This document shows positions 1 through 12,845 of a stretch of DNA of 64,000 nt, in pieces (position 1 is the stretch's first letter; every line of letters starts with the position of its first letter). The translations under genes and the position numbers were made by a program. Below the pieces are notes generated by a model. That model had not been told where the DNA came from. It made no database searches and saw only the letters and a list, made by a program, of their open reading frames with translations. Source of the DNA: Symsagittifera roscoffensis (lineage: Eukaryota > Xenacoelomorpha > Acoela > Convolutidae); assembly GCF_963678635.1 (NCBI RefSeq), contig NC_087070.1, positions 29,965,390 to 30,029,389 on the forward strand, in the 5' to 3' direction.

Positions 1-189
1 TTATTTCGGTATTGACTATTTCGACTATGTGATAGACTATATCCGTTTTGTGAGAAGTTTCGTGAATTTCTTTGGCATGGTGATCGTCGTCTATAATTCG
101 TGTTATAGGGTGATTGTCAACTAGAGCAATTGGAGTTATTTGGAATTGGTTTATCTGAGCTATTATTACTATGAAAGTTTTTGTTGGGT

Positions 190-2095
190 AAATTGTGATC
201 TTTCTTCATGTATTTATGAAATGATTTGTTTGGTTCTCTATGTTTTTGTGGTTTATTTTGATTATCTTGTTGTTTTTGTCTGCATTCAGCAATGCTGTGC
301 CCGTATCGTCGACAATAATAACACCATTTTTGAATGATGGTTTGCCTTTAAACTTTGGGTTTTTTTTTGTAAAAGTTCAAAATGTCAGTGATTTTTCGGG
401 TAATTCTGTATCAGAGTTGTTGATATTGTTTATCTGCGAATTAGTACTTTGGATGTTGTTCACATATTGTAGCTTTAGGTTTTCTGTTTCTTCTAGTTTC
501 ATAGTGATTTCTGCTTGTTCTAGTTTATCTACTAGTTTCCTAAAGTCTAAATCTGGTTCTCGGATTGAGGAATGATGTGATGCTCTCTTTTTTATTGCTA
601 TTTTTCGCAATCGAGGTGTTAGGGTCATCATCATTAGAATTTCTGTCATCTCTGTATTTTTATAATCTTGAGTATTGAGTGAGTATGCTTTTTGGACTAT
701 TCTATTCATCTGCAAGTTGTTTTAATGGTTCATTTGGTAGTCTACGAATTCCATTGCATAAAATTCTTTGATGTTGTTTGTTTCTATCTGAATCAAACAT
801 TTTTGAGAACTCTTGTGTGAATCGTTTTCAACCTGATTTTCTTTTCTATAGGTAAAACTGAAAGCCATTTTTGGGCTGCGCCGTCAAGTGTAGTTTGGAT
901 TAAAGCTGTGCGTCTATGTATCCAACTTTGTTGAAGTGGCGTGTTTACTGGTTCAAGTCCTGTATTGAAAATTAAATTTGCTGTGAGTGCATTTAGATAA
1001 TCTTCTACAGAGTATTCAGGATCTGTGCCTGTGAATACCTTTAGTGGTTAATTTGATGTTATTGATGATTCACCCATTAGGTATGGATTCATAGTCATTT
1101 GTAGTGATTCTGCGGCTTGTGGATTGTTTTTTGGCTTTTTGTCATTTCGTGTTGTTGTAAATAATATGGCAGTGGAATTTCGTTATGCATTTGAGTTGGT
1201 TGGTATGATTGTGTGTTAACTGGATTTTGTTAATGAAATTTATTGTTGTAAGATGATGGATTTTTTCTAGGTTGTCGTATTTGTCCGTTGCGTGTGTAAG
1301 GTTCAAAAATATCTGGTTGGTCAATACCATAAGAGCGAAGTCTTTGGCTTGAGAAAAATTGTTGATGATTTTGGCTATAGTATTCTTGATCATCTGATGG
1401 AAATTATTTTTGTGCATAATAATTAGGTTGATTTTTGCGATAAAATTTATTTGTGTTATTATTATTTTGTTGAAAAAGGGGTAATTTTCACTTTGTTCTT
1501 GTGAGGATTGTGGTTGATCATGAAAATTTACTGAGTTTAAAATCAGTTGTGTTTTTTTCTGACTTTGTACAAAGAAGGAGTTTTGATTATTTCTTTTATG
1601 TTTTGTCGTTTTTGGTCCATTTACATAGTTGTAATTTTGTTCTGCAAAATTATGTTGTAAAATTGGGTTGAATAGGTGAAATGATTCGTTGTGCTTCTGT
1701 TGTTGGTACTGTTTCAACAATTTGTTCGCTTACAAAATGTGATGGGTTTTGTACATCTTGTTGTGTAAGATTTCTTGTTCCATTTAAACTATCATGTTTT
1801 ATAAATGTAGAGTTTGAACTATTGTTTCCTTTTCTTTCAGGGAAAAATGAATTATAATTTAAAGGTGTTGCGTCAACTGTAATTGGGTATACTCTAACAT
1901 AATCTTTATGAATAGAGATATTGCAAATTGTCTGACTTGATATATCTGTTGGTATATTATTAAATAATTCATGAGACCATTCAGGGTCCCAAACATAATC
2001 TGACTGTTCTGCTAGTACAGTTTCGTCATCTGTATTTTGTGGTCGAACATTTTTTCTTGCTTGTTCAATAAGATCAAGATTGTGACTAAAATAAT
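190..2095 (-). pseudogene. gag region of an LTR retroelement, broken
   Basis: Read on the minus strand from about 2095 downwards, three conceptual frames give a long Asn/Gln/Thr-rich N-terminal part (about 2095-1140), then a retroelement capsid-like stretch at about 1050-800 with a segment reading YSVEDYLNALTANL and then DGAAQKWLSVLP, then a helical charged block (715-377), and finally a zinc knuckle. This order (disordered N-terminus, CA-like helical core, CCHC) is that of Ty3/Gypsy-type Gag, which packages the element RNA. The frame is broken by several stops and frameshifts, so no full-length Gag can be made. Pol would lie beyond the left edge of the window. The same family supplies the pol/env region at 51.4-60.7 kb; the link is the shared 3' ORF and LTR-like sequence. 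Family assignment is by motif order, not by a search. Confidence 0.72.
282..323 (-). other. CCHC zinc knuckle of the gag relic
   Basis: The minus strand encodes CYYCRRYGHSIAEC, a C-x2-C-x4-H-x4-C knuckle, followed by a Gln/Asn/Lys-rich tail. Such knuckles bind RNA at the C-terminus of Gag. It fixes the direction and the 3' limit of the gag region. Confidence 0.8.
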
Positions 2096-3038
2096 CGATT
2101 ATGAGCCATACTTAGATTTTTTGTAAATTGCGCTTAACATGTTATGTTATTTCATTTTTTGTTAGATCTTCTCGAATTGCTTTTAAAATTTTGAAATTAT
2201 GTGTATTTTCTGCCGTACAATTGTATGTCGAGATGTTTGAGTTGGTGAATCTCCTTGAGGTTCTTTCAGTTCTAATATAGATAAATAGCTGTAGATAAGC
2301 GAGAATACATCATTTGTAAATATCGAGTTTGCTCTTTGTGAGTTTTGGTGTTGTATGTTTTTGATTTATTGTGTAAAAACTTTTGAAAATTCAATATCTA
2401 ATTCATCTGTTTGATGAGATATCTGTCATGAAATGCCTTTGGTTATCTGATTTCTATTGTCTAGATTCCATATTGAGATAAGAGACTACATATATTTTTG
2501 AGATAGGGATCAAGAAGTTGTCTTTTGATTTTTACATCGGAAATTTTTTTGTGCACGGGTTTTCTCTTTTTTTTCGAATAAGTTTATATTTTGATTTTGA
2601 CAAAGTTCTATCTGTCCTCGAGATTTGGTTAATGGAGATATTAAAAATGGAAGTACTGAATTTTCGGGTTTATCTTCATTTTGAATCATTGTTTTGTTGT
2701 ATTACTGTTAATGTGTAATTTTCAATGTGCCTTATTGGTTGATTCCAATTGTACAAACATATTGTTTTGTTTGTGTGGTAATTTTTTATTCTACGTTTAC
2801 CTTTTACTGATGCTGGTGACGTGGTTTCTGAATCAGTGAAATTCAGCTGGTCGTCATTTTGGTGATTTTTGGTTTATTGAGTCTTTTAAATTGTGAAATT
2901 CTGGTATTGCGGTTGTTTCTGATTCTGAGACTGCGTTTCTTCGTTTTGAAAATCTTTTCCTAATAATTAGTTTTTGTTTGTTAAGTATTTTCTTTCTTAG
3001 TGTTTGTCTTTTTGTTCTTATATATCCTACTGGTTGTC

Positions 3039-3627
3039 TGTGTGGTGTGATTAGGATGTCGTATTTGTCATCGTTAATTTAACAATTGTGTATTATGAAT
3101 GTTTGTTTATTTCCTAAATTGTCTCTTGACATAAGGTTTAGGATGATGGATGCAAAATCTGGATTAGTGATTCTAATGCCTTAAACTGTTAGTTCTTACA
3201 ATTTTTTAGTGGTTAGTTAACTTGGGTCGTAGATTTGGGTTGGAGAGAAAAGCGTATATCGATATCTGAGAATGATTTGTACTTTCTCGTGGATAATTCT
3301 AAGTTAAGATAGACCTACCTAATCCTACTTAGCGGTGTGATTACGAGGTCGTATTTGTCATCGTTAATTAAACAATTGTGTATTATGATTGTTTGTTTGT
3401 TTCCTAAATTGTCTCTTGACATAAGGTTTAGGATGATGGATGCAAAATCTGGATTCGTGAGTCTAATGCCTTGAACTGTGAGTTCATACAATTTTTTTTG
3501 TGGTTAGCTTAACTTGGGTCGTATATTTGGGTTGGAGAGAAAAGCGTACATCGATATCTGAGAATGATTTGTACTTTCGCGTGACTAATTCTAAGTTAAG
3601 ATAGACCTACCTAATCTTACTTAGGGG
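3039..3627. repeat. 290-bp tandem duplication in the retroelement leader
   Basis: Two copies of about 290 bp lie head to tail. The word GTATTTGTCATCGTTAAT occurs at 3061 and again at 3351, and the copies stay alignable through the shared AAGATAGACCTACCTAATC near 3310 and 3605. Identity is roughly 90% by eye. The unit lies between the LTR-like repeat and gag on the minus strand, so it belongs to the element's untranslated leader. Confidence 0.85.
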
Positions 3628-4296
3628 CTGTGATTTGTGATTAAGGGTTGGAGAATAGTAAATCGATCCACAAGGTTCAGGTATAATTAGAACGCAAGTA
3701 GTTCGTTAGATACTATTTTATGACTCACTAAGCTTAAGTGATTTAGCCTGGGTCCTCTAAGAGGAGGGGGATCAAGTGAAGGATGAGTAACCGAAGTTCT
3801 TCACTGTTTATCTTAATTAAAATGGTTAGTTTTCTGAAAAATTTCTGTTTAGTCTGGGTCGTTGATAAGGGTTGGGTAGTGAATTGACGTTTGAGGTCGT
3901 TAGGCACTAAATAAATTCGGAGGGGGGTAACAAAATTGTTCTATTGGATCCAAGGATAGGCCTTGATAATCAGAGATTTAGATATTCAGAAATTTAAATA
4001 TTCAGATATAATTTAACTTAAAGATCCAAGGAAAGCCTTGATGATCTGTTATTTAAATGAAAATTATTTAAGTGAAAGTAAGGATAGGCCTTGATACTTT
4101 GAAAATAGAAAGTTAAGGTTGAGTTTTAGATTTGATGATTGTTAGTTTTTGAAATTTGCTGTTATGTTTTAAGTGATGAAGCTGGGATGATGAAATGATT
4201 TATATACATTAACAATTTATAATTTATACTAACAACTTTGTATTTTTATACTCAAAAATTAATTTTTAAAGATGTTATTTAATTTACAGCTGATTC
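3628..4296. other. untranslated leader with short dispersed repeats
   Basis: No coding sequence seen. A short motif around AGGATAGGCCTTGAT recurs three times (near 3955, 4030 and 4083), the middle copy altered. I see nothing else that can be named. Confidence 0.4.
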
Positions 4297-4787
4297 AAGG
4301 AAAACGACAAGTGTTGTTTTTATCGGTCGTTATTGTACAATTAGAAGGTTTAGCGCCATGGAAGATTATTGAAGATAATTCTTCAAGTATTATGTCAGTA
4401 AATGGAAATTTAAATTTACTGCTGGTAGTATCCGATATACAAAAGTTTGATCTCTTTTTTGTCGTACTATCATGAAATATATTGGTAGATTTCTTCCTAA
4501 TCGTGTGTCGTCTCTTGTTTGACATCTTCTTCCATTACCGGGTAGTTCTCGTATTGTTCAGAATATTGGATCTGATCTATTGAGGCGTAGAGACATATCT
4601 ACTTAGTTTTTGTCGTATAACATTTTTATGAAATTTTTTGTCTAATTCTAAGTTAGTTATGGTCTGTTTGAGACTTTTGGTCGCACCAGATGAGTTATGT
4701 ACGGATTACTGTGTTCATAGAGTAATTTCAGATAAGGTACACCATCCTATTTTTGGCCGGATAGATTCGTGCAACTTCTAAGTCTAG
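4297..4787 (-). repeat. LTR-like repeat, copy next to gag
   Basis: This ~490 bp segment is repeated directly at 5716-6248. It begins with AAGGAAAACGACAAGTG and ends with ATTCGTGCAACTTCT on the plus strand. On the minus strand it lies just upstream of the leader and gag, which suits a 5' LTR. About 110 bp of its minus-strand 5' end also occur at 60577-60690, after the right-hand element's 3' ORF. I could not identify a convincing TG..CA boundary or a tRNA primer site, so LTR identity is inferred from position and duplication. Confidence 0.6.
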
Positions 4788-5341
4788 ATGGCTAGTTGGT
4801 TAGTTTGGATTATTATATAATTGCTTTCCTACCGAGTTATAGGAAAGTTTGAAACGTGTTAGAGCTTGTTAGAATTGTTATCAGTGAATTTTCATTAATT
4901 TAAACAATTCTTTGTTGGCGAGCAGTGCAAAATTGGATGGAATTTATGGGCGAGTGAATATAAAGAAGCGTCTCTGAAAAGGTTAGTACTGCTATCTGCA
5001 ATTTATGAACATTTTTTATTAATTTACTACTTTAAAATTATGAAATTTACTGCTTGATTTGGGGGTTGAAATTATTAATTTATTTTTTATTGTATGAATA
5101 TTTACTGCTTTGAGGAAAATATTTTATGTATCAATTTACTGCTTTGTATAGGATAATTTTTTTGCTTAAGTTATTGAACTTGTTAATAAAAATTTATGAT
5201 TTGATAAAAAGTTTCTGTTTTTTATTTTGCTTTTTGTTTTGTAGATTATTGGTGATTGTGCCTTTGAAGAAATAAGAAAACGTTGAATAACAATGGCTAG
5301 TGTTGTTTGAATTTATTAGTAAAATATTGAATTCAAATTAC

Positions 5342-5668
5342 CTAATTGTCGGTGAAGAAGCCATGTGGAAAAACGTCGTGGATGATATCAGATGAGGTTA
5401 GTACTTTTGCTAGCAAACGAATTATGTGTTTAGTTTGCAGATAAGGCCTAAGCAATTCGGGTGCTTTAATGATGTCGTGTTTTTCAGTGTTAGGTGATTG
5501 CTCATACGGTGTGTTTTGAATAAGGTTATATAGTTTGTGATTATAGCGAGTTTTATAGATGAATTCTAGGATTGGGACTTCAACGGGCTGGAGGAATTCT
5601 TGAGGGACAATTAGTGGGCGGGATTTGTCTACATTTAGGAGTTTGGTTAGGGGACAGAAGATATACAT
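5342..5668 (-). pseudogene. C-terminal piece of the retroelement 3' ORF (copy 1)
   Basis: An open frame of 108 codons is nearly identical (about 95% in protein) to 59662-59988 on the opposite strand. In the right-hand copy this frame is the end of a longer degraded ORF that follows the envelope-like gene, so this is a fragment, not a free-standing gene. The downstream ~560 bp (5341-4788) also match 59989-60577 in reverse complement. I do not recognise a domain. No membrane segment is evident. The function is unknown, but both copies have kept the frame open, which is notable beside the broken gag. Confidence 0.6.
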
Positions 5669-5715
5669 CTGGGTGATGGGATCGCAATTTCGGAGGGTGC
5701 CTTGTAAGTTAAGTA

Positions 5716-6248
5716 AAGGAAAACGACAAGTGTTGTTTTTATCGGTCGTTATTGTACAATTAGAAGGTTTAGCGCCATGGAAGATTATTGAAGATAATTC
5801 TTCAAGTATTATGTCAGTAAATGGAAATTTAAATTTACTGCTGGTAGTATCCGATATACAAAAGTTTGATCTCGTTTTTTTCGTACTATCATGAAATCAA
5901 TTGGTAGATTTCTTCCTAATCGTATGGCGTCTCTTGTTCGACGTCTTCTTCCAATACCGGGTAGTTCTCGTTTTGTTCGGAATATTGGATCTGATCTATT
6001 GAGGCGTAGAGACATATCTACTAAATTTTTGTCATACAACATTTTTATGAAATATTGTATTTGTCTATTTCTAATCTAACTTTTGTCTAATTCTAGCTTA
6101 GTTAGTGTCTGTTCGAGACTTTTTGGTCGCACCAGATGAGTTATGTATGAAGTACTGTACTCATAGAGTAATTTCAGATACGGTACACCGTCTGCTCGTC
6201 ACGCTATCTCATTTTCGTCCGGATAGATTCGTGCAACTTCTTTGTCTA
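5716..6248 (-). repeat. LTR-like repeat, upstream copy
   Basis: This is a direct repeat of 4297-4787, about 90% alike. Together the two repeats enclose only the 3' ORF fragment and ~560 bp of non-coding sequence. The simplest reading is LTR - internally deleted element - LTR, with the left LTR shared by the gag-bearing element. That order is inference. Confidence 0.6.
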
Positions 6249-6940
6249 AAACCGATCTTAACCTTACTCTTATATCTCCTAGTCTCAATAGATGTAGTGT
6301 ACACCGGTTTGCGCGAATTAGTTCCAAAATGAGAACAACTGTAATCTATTTTTAATTCAAATTGTTGTGGTGTTGAAACAACAAGTAGTTTCAACGCTTC
6401 ACAAATAAATAGGTTGTTAGTTTGATGGAGTATGATTGGTTAGTATTTAATATTTTATAGAGATAAAATACAATAATAATAACCAATGATAAACACTAGT
6501 TTAGATCTGGTTCCAGCTTGCTGGCTGAAGTAGAACGATCTATGCTTCTTTGATGCTGTTGGTAGCTTCACTAGCAATCTTTCCACAGATTTCGTTCAGG
6601 AAGCTGATCTAGATTAACAAAGCATTGGAGGCGATGTCCGTAATTAGCAAGTCTGCTTGAGCAACTTGTAGATGAGAAGAGACGGTTGTTTGCCTTCTCT
6701 TCTTGTCTCCAGTGGGCTTCTCTGGGCCCTGCTTGGAAACTTCTAGCCTCAACTCTGACAGGCTGAGAACTGGAAGCTTGATAATTTCAAAGTTTTTGCT
6801 CTAGAGGTGTTCCAAAGCTAGCACAAGCTAGCTAGAAGCTCAGTTGAGATATGTTTTGCTCAGTGGAACTTATTATATAGGTTAGGAGCTCAAACTTAGC
6901 AGTTAGATAGTGCATGGAAGCTCAAATATAGGTCAAATCA
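6249..6940. other. no gene seen
   Basis: AT-rich sequence with no convincing frame, RNA gene or repeat boundary that I can support. Confidence 0.4.
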
Positions 6941-6948
6941 GATGAGTT

Positions 6949-7375
6949 CAGGGCGGATTTAGGGGGGGGGGGGCGGAGGCCTCCCCTTCCCTCAGGGATT
7001 CGACCCCCTGCCGACCCAAAGGGTCCCCCCTTTGATACTTTTTCAGAAATCCATTTTTGGCGGCCCGACCCCAAAATTTTTCTAATGGCGCCTTTGGCGC
7101 CAATATATACTAACTTTGAGGGGGAGCGCGCGCCAAAAAAACGCATTTTTTTTGTCAAAATTTTTCAAAAAGTGCCTAAAAACGGCTTTTTTTGACTGTT
7201 TTTTTTTTCAAAAATTTGCCTGCGGCGCAGAAAATTTTGCCAAAATAGGGGCAAAACAGTGCTTTGGGAGAGCTCGAAAAATCAATTTAGTCGACCTAAA
7301 AAAAGGTCGTCAAAATTTTGGAAAATTTTTTGAAAATCCGCCCCCCCCCTCGAGAAAATCCTAGATCCGCCCCTG
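6949..7375. mobile_element. hAT-type MITE with exact 8-bp target duplication
   Basis: The element starts CAGGGCGGATTTAGG and ends CCTAGATCCGCCCCTG, imperfect terminal inverted repeats of about 16 bp. It is flanked by the same 8 bp, GATGAGTT, at 6941-6948 and 7376-7383. CAGGGGCGG-type ends and 8-bp duplications are typical of hAT non-autonomous elements. There is no transposase inside. Poly-G and poly-C runs lie next to both ends. A related copy is at 61551-61861. Confidence 0.9.
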
Positions 7376-7383
7376 GATGAGTT

Positions 7384-8373
7384 GTTTTGAAACTATGGGA
7401 TGTTTTGAAACTAAAATGGCAATTCAAAATCACGACGAAAAAAACGAGGGTTAAATTTTTTTTAAATCAAGCATAGCGCGGTAAAGGATCGAAACAAAAA
7501 TGATAAGTAAATTAAAGAAATGCAAAACATTGAAATTGAAAAGGTTGTGGTTAATTAATTGTCTTTGAGATCACTAGCGTCTTGTATTCTACGGACTTTT
7601 TTGTAATAAAACCTGTTGAATTTTTTTCCACTGCTTTCTGACAAGTTACTTTTGCTTTCCTCCAATCCATTTCCTCCTGAGCTTCAAAAGAAATTTAAGA
7701 CATCTGAGCATACGGTCTCTCTACAGTTCGTGATTTGCTGGCAATATCCTAATTTAGCTCTCTTTTACTATAGCGACATTTTCTAAGGCCATGGTCAGCA
7801 TGGAGTGTTTCAGACCGCTACACAATTGGATATACAAGCTATATTGAAAAAGAATTTTGTTCCTTCTGCAAACTTTTCAATCTTTTTTTCCGATGAAGCT
7901 GTTTTACAAGTTCGTCTTTGGCTGTTAAATAACGACTGAATGTATGATTGCATCAAGGTCATTCAAAAGGAATTGCTTAATATCCAAATGAAGATGGGGC
8001 TATTTTATTGATATCTACTGTTTGTATTTAGTTCTTTTGGGACTCAATACTGATGATTGAGGAGACTTTGAGCAATAAGTTTAACAAAGATTCATCAGAC
8101 TATCTTCGAATTGTTCAAACAAAAAAGTTCAAGACCAATAACAACTTAAAGACCAGAATGATTTCGGAAACTTTTTTAACTACAAATCTTTTACGCTAAG
8201 ACAAATTTATATGAAAAATACCCTGATCAAAAATTTTTGCCCTGAGCAAAAAAAGTTTTATATCTCATTTCTGATGAAGAACATTTCAATAAAGGATGAT
8301 TAAGAATACTGATTTTTTTCTGATGCAACTTTCGAACCGAGAACTTCTTTTATTGCTTTTACGTCCATCTTGT
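7384..8373. other. no gene seen
   Basis: AT-rich sequence with no long frame and no recognised repeat. Confidence 0.4.
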
Positions 8374-9311
8374 CCCGGGTTGACCTCCATACACCGAAAA
8401 TGCTTATCATACAATTCCATACATCAAGTGTGTGGGAAAATGCTTGTCATACAATTTTCATACAATTTCTAAAAATGGTTGAAAACTGGTATAAACTCAT
8501 TTCTGAGGCTGTTTGATTCTAATAAAACAATCTGGTGATTAAAAACTGAGCTTTTCAATTTTTGAAAAAAATGCTTATCATACAATTCCCATATATGGAA
8601 ATTGTATGACTGGCATTTTTTTGGTGGCGACACAAAAAAAATTTCAAGTAATTTTGAAATTTAGCCCAAAACTTTTTTTGTTTTTTTTTTCAACCGCAAA
8701 TCGATTTCGTACGCAAACAAACATTTTTCGAAAAAAAATTTTTGCATGCAAAATTTAAAATTTTTTGTGTGCATAACGTAGTCCTGGATACGATAAAATT
8801 GGCTTTTATTTTCATTTCACTTAATTTTTTTTTCAAAAACGCTGAAAATTCCTCTTTCTTTTGTATGGGGTGTTAATGTACGCCTTGATTAATGTCTGAT
8901 AATTTGAAAATTCAAAAGTTTAATATAATCATCATTAAAAAATTTTGCCAAAAAATAAAAGTTTGTTACTTTTGTTATACCAATTGTGAAAGACAGCCAA
9001 ATTCAGGTCGTTTTCTATGCATTGTAAATGCAATACCGTCGAACCTTTGGTGTTTAGAGTAACCAAGGTCTTTGTCACTTGTGTTCGGTTGCAACTACAA
9101 CCGAAAATTTTTCAGAAACTAAATTTAGAAAGAAAAAATCAAAATTTTTGGTTTATGGGAAAACACTTTTCATACAATTTTCATATATGGAAAAATGCTT
9201 ATCATAGAGTTTTCATACAATTTTCTGTACGTATGGAATTGTATGAATTTGTATGACAAGAAGTTTCTCATATATGGAAATTGTATGATAAGAAGTTTTG
9301 GTCAACCCGGG
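8374..9311. mobile_element. MITE-like element with CCCGGGTTGACC ends (copy 1)
   Basis: The element is bounded by CCCGGGTTGACC and its exact complement GGTCAACCCGGG. Inside, the word TTATCATACAATT and close variants recur in both orientations near both ends, giving many subterminal repeats. A shorter copy lies at 23239-24015; alignment of the two shows a ~150 bp internal segment (about 8960-9110) present only here. No transposase is present. I cannot assign a superfamily and see no clear target duplication. Confidence 0.8.
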
Positions 9312-12300
9312 GTCTTTGAATTTTTTAGGAATGTCTTCTGGTTATGTTCACTGTTTTTTGGCGAATCTTATGATTGATTACTAGAGTCAAATTGATTTTC
9401 TAATGCTTTCCTCTTCTCGGATGAATACTGGGTTTTTTTAATTTAAATGAAACAGTCAGTGTCTGAAAATACTAATTCTTCAAAATTGAAGCTGATGTCT
9501 GTCGTATTCCAGACATATCAGACAGTGATGTCTGTCTGATGTAGGTCGTATTCCAGCTGATTGAGCTTGGGTTGAATGTTAAAAAAGCAACCTCTTCATC
9601 CTTTAATTTAGAATACTCAAAAGACCTTCAACAGAAGTTTTGCAAAAAAAAAACTTTTTTTTTTAATGCGAACGGTGCTGAGTTTCTTCTGATTTCGTTT
9701 TGACTCCATCGTTTTACCAAACGCAGAGTTAGGAAGGAGTTTATAGAGTTTCTTGTCACTTAATTTTTGCTGTCTTTCTCACCTGGTTAATTAAATCAAC
9801 GAGTGGAGCCATCTATTCAGCTTAACGAAACTGTAACATTCACTGAAGTTGAGAGAATTATTACAACTTAAAATACATAGAAATGAAGATTCAGATAAGT
9901 TAGAAGAGTCAGATAGAACGTGTAAACCGTGGAAATCTTTCGCCAAACTTGTGATAACCAGTTTTCAAGCACTACCTCTTCGGAGATGTCTGGTTGGTGA
10001 CCATAGTCCGAGCATAGAGGATACTAACATCGATGTTAGTAATGTACGATGCCTCTTCTTTCCTATCCTAGTCTTCTAAGTACGGGTTACTTGCTTTGCA
10101 GGACTTTTTTTGCATATATTGTACAAATTTAATGTGTATCAAAATCTTCATAGACTCAGAATGAGCAGTGAAAAAATGAGTGTCTACCCTATTGTAAACT
10201 ATCAAGAACGTCACCAGCTAGATTGCATGAATTGTAGTATTTTGTGCTGTGAACTCTGTACGTAGTATAACAAATCGCTCGAAATTCTTCAAAAACCGAG
10301 GCTTGTAGTAAAACATCTGTAGCAAGATACAAATCAATATAGTCAGCTATCGAAGAACAATGGTCTTCGCTAAAAACCTCTTGGCATGACTATACTCGAT
10401 TCCGTTGACACTGACCACCCAGTCGTAGAGACTGTTTTTTCCACAGTGGTCATGTCGGCAACCGTGATTCAGTAAATTTATCATAAGTTCTTTTTTTTCC
10501 GATGAAAATCCTTTTTATGAAATTTTTATGCAATAGTTTGAACTTATCAACCGGTAAACTTTGAACAGCTTTCGACAATGACGATAAACTAAACTTGTAG
10601 GAGACTAAAAACCGTAGATTTTACTAAGTTTAGGTTTTTCTACTTTCATCAGAGCTAGATATTACAGAGAGATTGATCGGGTTGCTTTTGCCTACTTCTC
10701 GTATGATGCAGTGAAGATGAGACCATGTTTGCATAGTGACAGTGATCCGTTACATTTTCTTCAGCCTCCTCAAATGTCTGCATGAAAATCCAAAATTCGT
10801 TACACTTTTTTTTCTTGTATGTTGATGCCCGGTGTAAAAATAGGGTTCTCCTTCTTTCGGTATTGGTTTCAATGCTCTAAGTTTCTAGATTGTCGGTCAT
10901 TTTTTGAATACAACCAGGTCCTCGATGTTGCTCAAACTTGACTACTCCTGTTTTTCCGAAACTGAAATTACAAGATCGATATACCGAGTTTTCATGGTTC
11001 TCAATTATTTTTGGGCAAAATGTTTTTGAGTCTGGCATCAGCAACAGCAAAAAAAATCAAAATATTCCAATTCACCGAAAAACTTTGATTAGGACCTTCT
11101 TTATTCTTTCAAATCATTCAAAGTCAGGAAAACACAAGAACATCTCAAACTCTAATGGATTTTGAAACTAGTCGTGTTGCTCATCTTCTCTCTGACAGCA
11201 TCGTTAGCTCCTTCTACCACTGCTGTTCAAAAATAACATCATCCTTTCTTTCTTCTCCTTTTTGTTGATTATTACTAATGATTCTGGCAGTATTAAAAAC
11301 AATTCTTTTTTAATCTTCTTGTTAATGGGCACTTTTTGTCTTTTGGGTTATCCTTTGATATTTGTGTGTATCAAAAGTTGTATGTTTAGGAAGAAAACAG
11401 GACCCTATTTTAGTTGATAGACTGCAATAAGGCAAAAGAGGAAGCAATTAATGCTCCTTGATGGCCAGCTTGAAAAACTTTTCAACAAACCAACCCTTAA
11501 CGTGCGAAGAGAAGCAGTTGATTTTATTGAACTCCTAATCAATCACTTCAGTGTATTTTCTTTTTTCCAAGCCACCGTTGTCCCATCGCACCATTTTAAG
11601 AGTCAGATACAACATGATCTGCCCAACTTTTGTTTCATCATGTAACGTGTTTCATTGGGCTCAATTCATCTGGGATTTGTCCTTTGACTGATTCGTCTTA
11701 AGTGTAACGCAATTTCATTTCAACTATGACTTGATTCTGCCGCATCATGAATTGTAGCAGACCAATTTCCTTATCCTTGATATTGATTTAAAAATTTATA
11801 ATTTTTCCAATAGAAACTATCGAGTTGGTTTCAAGTTTGGTTGATTTCGCGCATTTTGCTGCCGATCATGCTGTTTGTTGAAGAAAAAGCAATAGCTATC
11901 GAAGATTTTGTAGTCGATGAATCGTCTTCCTGGTACTTTGGGACTTCTCAAAGCACAAGAACCTTGTTTTACTGTAGAGGGTGTTTGTTTGCTGATTGAC
12001 CATGTCAGCTTCAAGACGCTGAATGGTTCCAGTAACTGAAAATAAATCTTCTAAGCAGTCATCGCATTTGACAATCGCTTGATTTATCGAAGCTTGAAAT
12101 TAAAAAATATTCCTCGTATGACTTCTTGAACATTATCAGAGCCTAAAACCTCATTTCCCATTGGTTTAAACTGCAGGTGAAGAAAACATTGTATTTCTGA
12201 CATTTCGTAAAATTGGAAAACTTCACCTGTAGAGTTTCAACAGGTTGTAATTAACCTGCAGAAATGTTTAAATTGAAGATTATTTTCAATCTGTTGATGT

Positions 12301-12754
12301 CAAAAAGGCAAAACAAAAACAATTTCAAAGTGCCGGTGTTGATTTTCGATTGAAAGCTAACTACAACCGTGGGCTTTTTTCGGTTTTTGTATTCACTATT
12401 TTTGGAAACTTTTACCATAACGAGATTTTGAGTTTTTAAGTTCCTTTATGTAAGATCTCTGTCAAGTCTCGCTTGAGTTTCGGGTTTACAGTAACCAATA
12501 ACTCCTCTAGGTTGTTGCAGGCGCAAGAAGAAATTCCAACACCATCAACATCTAAAATGGTAGGAAAACGTGGCAGGGTCTAATGCAAGTACTTTTAAAC
12601 TGATTTCAATTTTCGAATTTTGTATGCGTGTATCATCTAGGTATACGGATGTATTTATATGCGTGTTTCTGCGTATATGAGTAGAATCATCCTTCAAAAA
12701 GAAAATCAGTACTCTGTTGGACTTTCCATATCAAGTCTTTCAAAATGGTGTCTA
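9312..12754. other. non-coding, no gene seen
   Basis: Short frames only, none with a recognisable domain, splice-consistent exon or codon bias. No RNA gene or repeat boundary was recognised. An old host intron or decayed repeats are possible. Confidence 0.4.
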
Positions 12755-12845
12755 ATGGCCATTTAATTAAGCTGGCAATAGCTAACCCGGCATAGCTGGA
12801 CTCTTCAATCCTTGTGATTCAAGTTCGATTATCTTAAAAAACTTT
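12755..12845 (+). repeat. possible tRNA-derived SINE fragment
   Basis: The stretch contains TGGCCATTTAATTAAGCTGG, then CAATAGCTAACCCGGC (12776-12791), then a B-box-like GATTCAAGTTCGATTATC. The CAATAGCTAACCCGGC core is shared with the inverted repeats at 36118-36236 and 39648-39772. The resemblance to a tRNA promoter is loose. Confidence 0.4.

Noticed and set aside
9849..10079. Open frame of 76 codons
   Set aside because: No domain, no splice signals in frame, and codon composition like the AT-rich background.
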